From Lichenostomus cassidix (taxonomy: Eukaryota; Chordata; Aves; Passeriformes; Meliphagidae), in NCBI GenBank assembly GCA_008360975.2, contig CM039210.1:11286293-11350292 (forward strand): DNA of 64,000 nt, given 5' to 3'. The notes below the pieces were generated by a model. That model saw only the letters and a program-made list of their open reading frames with translations. It ran no database searches and was not told where the DNA came from. Below, in pieces: positions 33,085-42,068 of the stretch (within the stretch, counting starts at the first letter, position 1; the number at the start of each line of letters is the position of its first letter). Made by a program: the position numbers and the translations under genes.

Positions 33085-33659
33085 TGTGAAAAACAAGGTT
33101 CACTCTCCTGTTAGGATTAAAAAGGTTTAATAAAAGACAATAGGGGACAGATAAAAGCAAAAGGTCAGTGCTGGGTGCTTTGGCATTCAGCCAAAAAAGC
33201 ACACCTGGTATGGACAGAGACACTCTTTACATACTCTTCAGCCTAATGCATATTCATAAACAGTTATACATATTCATATTTTTCTCCAAACTATTTTGAA
33301 TGTTCTGGGAACTGATCTGCCTCCTCGGAGCATGCGCAGTCGTCTTTCATTGATTCTGTTATCACTCCCAGATTGTGGTTCCTGCAGGCGACAGGTGCTG
33401 ATAGTTGGAATGTCAGAGGCAGGGTCTGTTCGTGGGATGTTATCCAGTTCAAGCAGACAGTTCAAGCATTCTAATAAAACTATAACAGCCATTTTACTAC
33501 TATTAAACTCGGCTAGTACTAGAAAGAAAGACCTTAGTCATCATTACACAGCAATTTTTCACAACCAGGCTACCTCTATAAGAAAAGAATTAAAACAATA
33601 CACATAGTATCCATTGTAATATTTGCGAAAAGCCAACATTATGACATGCATTTATCACA
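33085..33659 (-). repeat. ERV5 3' LTR (575 bp)
   Basis: Inverted ends TGTGA/TCACA (33085 and 33659). The sense strand is preceded by a polypurine tract (33661-33680). An ATTAAA-type poly(A) signal lies near its 3' end (tttaat around 33125 on the plus strand). Confidence 0.85.
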
Positions 33660-33678
33660 ATTCCTCCTCTTTTCCTTT

Positions 33679-35574
33679 TTACAAATCATTTGGCTTGAGC
33701 AGTAATTCTTGGTTTTTTATCTCCACCATTCGGTCATTTCTTTCACAAATCAACCTTGCTTCCTCAAAGGGGTCTTTTTTATTATTTTGTTTCTTTAACA
33801 CCATGATCTTTTGTGCTGTTCTGGATGTAGCCAATTTTGGGTCCACAGGCATAGTAACTACTTGCATACCTTGGACTACACTGGTGATTAGCCGAATAAA
33901 ACAGGGGATCAGGCAAGGAAGAAATATCAAACCAGCTGTTGCACATAAAAGGAAGAAGCCTAGCTTTTTCCACCATTCTACTCCCAATGCATTATCCCAC
34001 CAGTTATTCTTTAGCATTGATTCCCATTTTTGGATCGGTACTTGGGCTATTTTTCTGATATCCTTGGCTATATGTAGGATGGCATCTCCATGATCATCTA
34101 TTTTTAAACAACAATCTGATGTATTAAATTTTCCACAGACACCCCCTTCTTCAGCTAATAAATAGTCTAAAGCCAACCTATTCTGATAAACTGCAGCTCT
34201 TGTTTGCCTTTGTTGATCTGATATCAACTCCAATGCCCGAGCAGTTTTGTTCGTTATTATTTCTACAACTGCTTGGAGTCTTATGATACGATTTAGCATA
34301 TAGATTGGGGTGCGATATCCCCAACTCCCATCTTGTGCCCAGGTGGCTGGCCCATATGTTTCCAGTATGCGTTCAGGGGGCCATTCTTCCTCTCCCCGTT
34401 TTTGAAATCCACCAATCACTGTTCTTTTATTTCTTTTTAAATCCTCATAAACTGGTACTCCTAGTTGATCTCCATCTGGTCCTGGTAAGAGGAAAAATCC
34501 TGGCTGTATGATCCCCAGAGTACAACTCCCTTCCCACCGAGGGGGGAGTTTTGGGTATGCTCTTTTCCCACATATCCAAAATAAGCCATCTGGTGCTTTC
34601 CAATAATAATTTCTCTGTTGATTTATATTCTCCCAGAATTTGGATATTTCTAGGATCCCAAAATAAGGATTCTTGCCTGTATCATTACATTGAAACAGTC
34701 TGATTTCATTATTATACTTACAATTTTTCCCTTCTGCTTTTTTCTGGGCCCAATACAGAGTTGGTTCTTCTGGGATCCACCATGTAAAAGTTCCATTACT
34801 AACTTTATACCTCTTACAGGGAGTATTTCCTACTTTGTGAAGAAAATTTTTCCCTGAGCGCCAGAGACATTCTTCTCCTATCACTGTTGAACTCAAAATC
34901 CACCCTTCTGGTCAGTTTTTCCCTTTTATATTCGTCCGATTCCACTTAAGGAGTTAAATGGGGCCTAAACTGCTGCCTTTCCATGGCCATTCCTCTGTCA
35001 TTAAGGCCCCTCCACAAACCCAGCAGTTGGTTATGTTTAGTTCCTTACTTATCCTCTCCCCCAATTCCACAAACAGGTTTTTCCCAATTCTTGAGATATC
35101 TACCTCTTTTTCTAGTTGCTGCCTGAGTTTCGTATACAGATCCTGACGTGGATCTGATACAGAGTTGGACTGCTGTGCTGGCTTCGCATTCTTGCTTACT
35201 ATTTGTTCTTTTACCAAATCCTGAACTCTACCCTTAAGGGCGAATGTAAAACAAACCCACCTTTCTCCCTTTGGACATTCACTTCCCAACCTATTTCCAC
35301 TCATTCCTAAATTCTCTGCAATCCAATATTTTTTCCCATTTTGCATATAAGTACCTAGTTTGGATGGGTTATAACAGTGGCTGTTGACGTGGGTGTGAGT
35401 AATAAGAAAGGAACCTCAGGTTCTTTCCATGTAAAGCATTCGGTAGTACTTGCGACATGATTGTGCTGGCATCCCAGAAGGGAAGAGACAAAAAATGAGT
35501 GACAATAGAAGGAAAAATAGAGGTCTGGTATGGCTTATACCCCCACCTCCCATGCCTATGGGGTTGCTACCCAT
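33679..35574 (-). pseudogene. env: ERV5 env, one break in the surface subunit
   Basis: ATG at 35574 and a signal peptide (RPLFFLLLSLIFCLFPSG). A frame break occurs near 35420, and the surface subunit contains the CXXC motif NCWVCGG (about 35015). The frame 33679-34896 is open for 405 residues: rest of the surface subunit, a basic cleavage-like site KRNKR, coiled coil, CGKFNTSDCC (seven residues between Cys and the Cys pair), an anchor (LGFFLLCATAGLIFLPCLI) and tail. The end overlaps the polypurine tract. Gammaretrovirus-like in layout but divergent from ERV9 Env. Confidence 0.82.
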
Positions 35575-35643
35575 AGCAGGTGTATATGATCTTCTCGGTG
35601 GCGAGTACAGTGGCCAATCCTGGTCTTGCCCTCTATCTCCTCG

Positions 35644-36206
35644 TCACTTCCTTTTTGCTATTTTCCAGGCAAATTGCTTTTGACACCTTTTAATTGTAGT
35701 TTCCCACTGTTCCTCAGGCACCTCCCACACAACAGGTACTAGTAATTCCCATCCACAGAGAAAAGTTATTATTTCAGTCCTTTCCAGTTCTGCTTGGGTT
35801 GGAAATAAATCTGATACCCAGCACTTTCTACAACAAGGTTGACGTTTTTGTGAACTACAATACCAATTTTTCCCACATCTTATGCATTTACATTTAACCC
35901 AGCTAGCATGTCCAGTATGGGGATGTTTCAAACAGGGTATATGGTACGGTACTGATGGAGGTTGTAATATCTCTTCTTTATACAAGTCACAGGCTAAAGC
36001 AAAAACATGAGGACCCTCTGCCCGAAACAGTCCTGAACTTCCGGTTTGGGGTGGAAGTATTCCTCCCAAGGGGGGTATCGGAGGCTCCTCAAAACTTGTC
36101 CAGGTGGCACTTGGAACCACTGATATAAACTTGGTCTCACTTCCCAGTTAGGTGTGATCCTCAGTACATTCTCTGGATCATTTGGGTCTTCCCAGTTCAT
36201 TACCAC
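35644..36206 (-). pseudogene. ERV5 accessory Cys-rich ORF between pol and env
   Basis: Open frame 35644-36120 (about 158 codons) between the end of integrase (36178) and the env ATG (35574). A second open piece (35994-36206) starts 29 nt inside pol and leads into it through an apparent frameshift near 36110. The core is Cys-rich: CIRCGKNWYC followed by CCRKC, that is C-x2-C-x5-C-x8-C-x2-C with a Trp after the second Cys. ERV9 has the same kind of ORF in the same place. It may bind zinc; the function is unknown. I know no equivalent in simple gammaretroviruses. Confidence 0.55.
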
Positions 36207-37470
36207 CCAGTCTTTGCTTAAGAGTCAACTTGTTATCACCCGGCTTAGAGGTTATAGTCCACTCCTTAGGTTCCTCCACAGGTCCTTTGATCCTGCTGGC
36301 GTGGATCCACCCTCTTTCTCTGGTCCAGACTGCTGCCTTGGTTGTCAGTAATACCCGAAAAGGACCTTCCGATTGTGGAGTTAAAGATTGCTCTTTCCAT
36401 GTTTTCACCAGCACCCATTCCCCTGGATGGATATTATGGATTTTAAATTCTAAGGGTGTGGTTTGAGGGATTATCCCTTTCAACCTCAAATTTTCAAGTG
36501 TTTTTGCAATTGTGATGACATAGTTTCTAACACTCATTTCTCCCATTTCACAAGTAGCAGTTTCATGTTGGGTGGTCAGAAAGGGTAGCCTGAACATCAT
36601 CTCATAAGGTGACACTCCCAGGTCTGACCTGGGTTGTGTTTGGATTCTCAACAGAGCCAATAGTAAACATTTTACCCAGGACATTTGTGTTTCAATCATC
36701 AATTCTGTTAAAGTGTTTTTTCTTTTTTTTTTTTTTAAAGTCTGGTTCATTCTCTCTACCCTACCCAAACTTTGTGGGTGCCACGGGGTATGTAATTCCC
36801 ATTTTATTCCCAAGGCTTGAGTTATCTGCTGTAATACTCTTGATGTAAAATGTGTCCCCCTATCTGAGTCTATTCTATTAACCATTCCATACCTGGGAAT
36901 AATTTGTTCCATAAGGGTTTTACATACTACATTAGCTGTAGCTCTGACAGTAGGGACTGCTTCTACCCAATGAGTCAAATGGTCTATTATTACCAATAGA
37001 AACTTCCACCTCTGTACTTGGGGAAGTTCAGTAAAGTCCACTTGGATACTCTGGAATGGTCTCAGAGCTAATTCACAACCCCCTGGGGTCATTTTCTCAT
37101 TACTTTTTTATTTACTTTCTGGCAAGTTATGCATTTTTCAGTTACTTGTTTTGCCACTCCAAAGACCCCAATACATCCATAATTCCTTAAAAAATGATCA
37201 CACAATGCCTGAGTACCCCAATGAGTCTTTTGATGCATATTTTCTAATGCTTTTCTAGTCAGTGGCTTATTAAGCAACTGCCTCCCATCAGAAAGCCTCC
37301 ACTTCCCAGACTGATCTTGAATTTTACTGCTTGAGTATATCCTTCAATCCATAATCTACAGTATCCCAATAATCCAAGTAATCTTCTTACTTCCTTCTTT
37401 GAAGAAGGAGGGGGGAGAGATAAAATCCCTGCAATCCTCTCAGGATTTAGCTTTTGGTTGCCTTTACTTA
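36178..37470 (-). pseudogene. pol: ERV5 pol remnant: RT fragment joined to integrase
   Basis: Integrase 36178-37277: zinc-binding domain (HQKTHWGTQAL, CITCQKVNKK) and catalytic motifs (IQVDFTELP, DSDRGTHF, GRVERMN), mostly open with a stop near 37090. Upstream, at about 37320-37470, is only a short RT thumb piece (RIAGILSLPPP). A deletion joins this RT piece to the linker before integrase near 37320, so most of RT and all of RNase H are missing. Not functional. Confidence 0.85.
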
Positions 37471-38379
37471 TCCCTTTGATTATTAAATTACGATAATCAA
37501 TTATATGCCCCTTCCCTGCCTCCTCGTTGTGATTCCAGTTAGGAGGTGCTATTGGCATCTTCTGGTCTCCTGGGGGACCTTGTATATTATCTCTTTTCCC
37601 AAATTCTCATTCCAGCAGCTCTAATCATCTGCCTCTCTTCTTGGGAAAATATAATACTCATTATATCTCTTCCCAAGTATAAATATTGGGGCTTAAAAAT
37701 TGATCTAATGTCTCAGCTACACCTATGGGATCCTTTAATAACCCTTTAATTTCCTTCTTAAAATTTCTGTCCTCGGAGGAGGTCAGAGGGGCATTTACGA
37801 AACCTATGCCCCCTTGTACTCCCCCTCATGGGGACTTCTCGTAAGGGGAATAAGTTAATTTCGTGACCCCTCCCTTTCTGCTCTTCAATCCCCATAACCT
37901 TAGAGGAGAGGGACCCTTTTCCCTTGTTTCGGAGTAGTGGCAGGGGAGGGATTATCAAGCTGCCTTTGAGTCCTGACTGAGTTTCTTCTAGTATTCTGAT
38001 ACGATGTCCCGTTATCGAAATTCGGGGCCACCAGTCAGGGCAAAAGCGGAAGAGGCAGCTGAGTCCTCCAGGGTCATAGAGTTGGGGCCGGAAGTGGATA
38101 GGGCAGCCGGCGGAAACGGAACTACAGCAGGGACGGAAGTAAGTTTTACTCCTCTTGTAGCCATGTGGGCAGGAGTGCCGGCTAGAGCTGGGCCGGCCCG
38201 GGTCCATTACGAGGGCCCCCAGCGTGGATGCAGTAGGATCAGGGGCATAGAGTAGGGCACCCGGCTGAAGCGGGGTCGCCGCGTGCCCGGGAGCCATGGC
38301 ATTTAAGCCCGGCGGGACTCCGGCATGTCTGTCTGCTGGAGGCAGAGCAGCGCCCGCCGCACCCTGCACTAACAGTGGT

Positions 38380-38752
38380 TGACGAAGCGACGAGAGGGAA
38401 CTCACGGCAGTCTCAATATGAGATATAGAGTAAGCTCCGTTTTATTTCACCAAACAAGAAACTTATATACTGTTACAGATGTTTCTAATTATAGCTACAC
38501 ACGTATCTGCAGTTTGTTCTCACATATCTAGGGATCCTCCTGGCGACTCCCCTATTCTTTCTCATAACACTTTTGACTCCCTATTCTTTCCCATGACATT
38601 CTTCTCACAGCTCAGAAGCACAGCCGTGGCTCCCAGGTGTTAGTCTCCCATGACAGCTTGTTAGGATTTTTACTGAGGCCTGCGTATGCTGAGGTTTTGT
38701 TCAGGCTTGCTCAACTAACACAATTTTTGCTGGAAAACTGTGTTTTCCAACA
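38380..38752 (-). repeat. ERV6 3' LTR (373 bp)
   Basis: Sense strand begins TGTTGGAAAACAC and ends CTTCGTCA. The polypurine tract acgggggaatt (sense) lies at its right edge. Confidence 0.93.
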
Positions 38753-39830
38753 AATTCCCCCGTTTCGTTTGTGAGAACAGACGTTGTCTGTTGTCAGATT
38801 AATTTGCTTTGTTATAAGTACTTTTTATTACTACAATTATTATAAATTTACTTAAGGAAATATCACTAGTTATTTAGTTATGTTGCCACGGTCCAGGAAC
38901 TGTCATTGTTGAAAACATTCACTTCACAGGTAAAGCTTGGAGAACTTAACATGTTACTATTTTTGTAGATAACTATAGAAGGTGAGATGAAATATTTGAA
39001 AATAGTTGACATTATCATTTGACTTTAACTAAGGAAGATAAAACTGCAAAGGCTTTTGTGAGTAATGATAAAAACTAACAAATTTAAAACTTAAAATCAA
39101 TATCACTGAAAATGAATAAAACTTGATCCTAATAAATTTGATTTAAAACTAACAAATAGGACTTACCTATAATGGAATTTAAAATTAATATCACTTAATA
39201 TTGCTTAACAGAATTTTAACCTTAACAGAATCTAAAACTTAATAGAATTTAAATTCAATATTACTTAACTTTAACAGAATCTATACTTAACCAAAGGCAC
39301 TTAACAGGTAGCTTAAACTATTCAGTAGAACTTTACCCATAGGTTTCATTCACACATCAAAACTCTTAAGAAATCAAAACCACACTCTCAGCAGTTACAG
39401 GTTTCATTTACACACGAGAAAGTAAAACAACACTCTCAGCAGGCCTGCAATATTCACACATACACACAAACACTATCTTAAGCAACACTTTAGCAAAATT
39501 CAGCTTTTGTTCAAGGCTTTAGCAATCAAGGTGTTATTTTTTTATTAGGATAATATATTGTTATAATGCTTCTTCATCAGTAAAAGCTGGAAATAAGTTT
39601 TGGTCTCGGTGTCGGTGCAGCCAGGCTGAAGGAAGAGCTGATCTGCTCCATGTGCCTGGACATTTTCAGGGAGTTTTGGTTGCTGAGCTGCAGCAGGTGG
39701 TGAAGGTCTGCCAGGACAGGTGCTTACGGAAGGAGCTAAGCTCAGAGACATTTTCTTGGAACTCTAGAAAGGCTGAAAAGTCATGAAGCTGCACCGGATC
39801 AGCCATAGCAAGGCTGTGCTGCTGGTTAAC
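38753..39830. other. ERV6 internal non-coding region
   Basis: AT-rich stretch with short repeated units (variants of ttaacagaattta, about 39190-39290) and no convincing ORF. It ends in gttaac (39825-39830), the target duplication of the solo LTR. Confidence 0.6.
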
Positions 39831-40093
39831 TGTGGCTAGCACAGGTTTTTCCCACGAGAATTCTTCTTGTATTTTGTAAATAAAGATAAAGTTTGGATGT
39901 TATTGGAACAGTGTCCCAGAACTTGGACAGTGCAGGCCTGGCCAATCAGGCCTAGGGGAAGGCTTCTGACTGACCAATCTGGGTGACTTTTGAGAACTCT
40001 ATATATGTGATGAAATCAAAACAATAAAGGTCATTCCTTCTTGCCACTGAGAACTGGTGCCTTCATTACTCTGCTAGCTGGTCAACAGCGACA
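39831..40093 (+). repeat. Solo LTR of the ERV7 family inside ERV6 (263 bp)
   Basis: Begins TGTGGCTAGCACAGG and ends CAGCGACA, the same length and ends as the ERV7 5' LTR. Flanked by the 6-bp duplication gttaac (39825-39830 and 40094-40099). Confidence 0.94.
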
Positions 40094-40141
40094 GTTAACT
40101 CTGGTTGCTGCTGTTCTAATGAAGTTTTAGTGATGGCACTT

Positions 40142-40732
40142 TCAGATAAGGTAACAGATATTTTTCATCGTAGAGCTGCTATTTTCTATAATATACTGGC
40201 GCATTTTGTGCACAGCTTCTGGAGAAAGGGGGACTGAAAGCTGTGTTTTTTCAGCTTCTGGCAGCAGCACAGAGCACTGCCTTTCTCCCAGTGGTGGCAG
40301 CGAGGGAGAGTTATGATTCCCCCCCTCCCCTAGCGGGGGGGGCTCCCCCAGCTGTGTGGCTGCCGAAGTCTTTTGCATGTTAAAAGCAGCACGGCAACTC
40401 TCAGGTTTTTCTCTGCTCTCTGTGGCTGCTACTTTTTCTGTTGTTACGTCTGCAACTTTTCTCTCTGCCGCATTTTGCTGTAAGCAGGTTACCACTTCTC
40501 TCCACGGTTTGCTAAGTTTTATTGCGGTTTTATCACCATCTATTACTTCGTTAAACAAACAGTTACCAAACTTCTGCCACTGTCTTTCATCAAAGATCGT
40601 ATCAGGATTTGTAAAAAATCCATAGGCTTGTCCCACCACCATTAGACCAGCTAACTGCGATAGAGTGCCTTTACTGAGTCCATGCTTTTCTAAAAAGCAT
40701 AACAATAAAAATTGGGCTACCTCCGTCTCCAT
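40142..40732 (-). CDS. gag: ERV6 matrix-like Gag ORF (196 aa)
   Basis: Starts METEVAQFLLLCF and has a helical N-terminal half (about 100 residues; LSKGTLSQLAGLMVVGQ, KFGNCLF, KPWREVVTCL), then a polar Pro/Glu-rich half. Position just after the primer site and leader, and the fold-like pattern, suggest a retroviral matrix domain of class II type. No capsid, nucleocapsid or protease follows. It may be retained to aid packaging or be a remnant. Confidence 0.6.
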   Translation of the reverse strand: METEVAQFLLLCFLEKHGLSKGTLSQLAGLMVVGQAYGFFTNPDTIFDERQWQKFGNCLFNEVIDGDKTAIKLSKPWREVVTCLQQNAAERKVADVTTEKVAATESREKPESCRAAFNMQKTSAATQLGEPPPLGEGGNHNSPSLPPLGERQCSVLLPEAEKTQLSVPLSPEAVHKMRQYIIENSSSTMKNICYLI

Positions 40733-41045
40733 TATGGTCCAGCTGGGTTTAAAGTAACGTGGACTCCGCCGTCCGAGCGCTCCGCTGGGGCGTCTCTGCT
40801 TATTACGCGGTCGCCAAATGCAGCTTTTCTGAGGTTATAAGCCCTTACGGAAGCGGGTCTTTTTCGGCCCAGGCCCTCGGATCACCTCCCTCCTGGCAGG
40901 GGCGATGAGCTTGGCCCACCGGCGCTGCTCCGGTACCTCTCCGTTCTAGCCGCTGTCTGGGGCAGGGTCGTAAAACTATGCTGCCAGTGTCCGTGGTCGT
41001 TGCTTCTCGGAGCAGGGTCCTAAGTCCTGCTACCTGTATCTCCAT

Positions 41046-41063
41046 ATCACGTCGGGGTCACCA
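41046..41063 (-). other. ERV6 primer binding site, tRNA-Trp
   Basis: Minus strand TGGTGACCCCGACGTGAT, an exact match to the tRNA-Trp site used by avian leukosis/sarcoma viruses as I recall it. Two bases from the LTR. Confidence 0.95.
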
Positions 41064-41065
41064 TT

Positions 41066-41438
41066 TGACGAAGCGACGAGAGGGAACTCACGGCAGTCTC
41101 AATATGAGATATAGAGTAAGCTCCGTTTTATTTCACCAAACAAGAAACTTATATACTGTTACAGATGTTTCTAATTATAGCTACACACGTATCTGCAGTT
41201 TGTTCTCACATATCTAGGGATCCTCCTGGCGACTCCCCTATTCTTTCTCATAACACTTTTGACTCCCTATTCTTTCCCATGACATTCTTCTCACAGCTCA
41301 GAAGCACAGCCATGGCTCCCAGGTGTTAGTCTCCCATGACAGCTTGTTAGGATTTTTACTGAGGCCTGCGTATGCTGAGGTTTTGTTCAGGCTTGCTCAA
41401 CTAACACAATTTTTGCTGGAAAACTGTGTTTCCTAACA
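41066..41438 (-). repeat. ERV6 5' LTR (373 bp)
   Basis: Nearly identical to the partner LTR, which points to a recent insertion. Followed on the right by the duplication agtggt. Confidence 0.93.
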
Positions 41439-41715
41439 AGTGGTGGGGGTGACTCCAGGGGATCCCAATCTTTCCTTTCTCCCTTTTTTCCTGAACCTAT
41501 TTTACTTCCTTTTTGTCCCATTTTTCCTTTTCCTCCCTGGCCCCTTTCTTTGTTCTCACCCACGCCTCTACCTCCTTTATAGCACAAAAAAACCCCCTTT
41601 CCTGTATATTATATCCACCTCCTTTCAAATACCAGAGTTTAAATTAATCACGTTTTTCCATTCATTCACATTCTCCCACCTTTATTTTCTTATATCATTT
41701 ATTTTCACTCACAAC

Positions 41716-41978
41716 TGTGGCTAGCACAGGTTTTTCCCATGAGAAGTTTTCTTGTGTTTTGTAAATAAAGATAAAGTTTGGATGTTGTTGGAACAGTGTC
41801 CCAGAACTTGGGCAGTGCAGACCTGGCCAATCAGGCCTGGGGGAAGGCTTCTGACTGACCAATCTGGGTGACTTTTGAGAACTCTATATATGTGATGAAA
41901 TCAAAACAATAAAGGTCATTCCTTCTTGCCACTGAGAACTGATGCATTCATTACTCTGCTAGCTGCTCAACAGCGACA
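41716..41978 (+). repeat. ERV7 5' LTR (263 bp)
   Basis: Short LTR, TGTGGCTAGC to CAGCGACA, with a TATA-like ctatatatg (about 41884) and AATAAA (about 41909). The solo copy at 39831-40093 confirms both edges. Confidence 0.93.
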
Positions 41979-41980
41979 TC

Positions 41981-41998
41981 TGGTGACCACCGACGTGT
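41981..41998 (+). other. ERV7 primer binding site, tRNA-Trp-like
   Basis: TGGTGACCACCGACGTGT resembles the tRNA-Trp site with one extra base, so it is close but imperfect. Confidence 0.7.
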
Positions 41999-42068
41999 AC
42001 TGCGTTCAATTGCAGGTACGCGGCAGTCTTGCCCCTGGGCCCGACCCCCACCCCGCCTGCCCTGAGGC

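Larger units (their letters stand above)
38380..41438 (-). mobile_element. ERV6: 3.06-kb alpharetrovirus-like element, non-autonomous
   Basis: Two 373-bp LTRs with only three or four differences by eye, flanked by the 6-bp duplication agtggt (38374-38379 and 41439-41444). The primer site is an exact tRNA-Trp type. The internal 2.3 kb has one matrix-like ORF and otherwise AT-rich, non-coding sequence; no pro, pol or env. Such size and layout resemble non-autonomous avian leukosis-related elements such as ART-CH, from memory. It inserted into ERV5 gag and itself carries a solo LTR (39831-40093). Confidence 0.9.
37470..41521 (-). pseudogene. gag: ERV5 gag, split by ERV6 and internally deleted
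   Basis: Gag begins at ATG 41521 with MGQKGSK (Gly-2 suits myristoylation). ERV6 cuts it after LESPPP (41438/41439), and it resumes at 38379. The Pro-rich region runs 37758-38379, then capsid. Near 37470 the capsid fuses in frame to an RT thumb piece, and the 99-codon fusion (37259-37558) is open. Segments such as INLFPLREV match ERV9 Gag (NLYPLREV). Nucleocapsid, protease and most of RT are deleted. Confidence 0.8.
33085..41715 (-). mobile_element. ERV5: deleted gammaretrovirus-like provirus, host to ERV6 and ERV7
   Basis: Minus-strand provirus inserted in ERV4 gag. Visible parts: 3' LTR, env, accessory ORF, integrase, a capsid-RT fusion, gag start. Two large internal deletions removed capsid to RT, and RNase H to the integrase start. 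ERV6 (38380-41438) lies in gag. ERV7 (from 41716) lies in the leader, so primer site and 5' LTR are beyond ERV7 and not visible. Related in gag, pol and accessory ORF to ERV9. Confidence 0.88.

Noticed and set aside
32192..33223. 343-codon ORF as an intact ERV4 Gag start
   Set aside because: Its first about 45 codons are ERV5 LTR sequence; true Gag sequence begins only at 33084.
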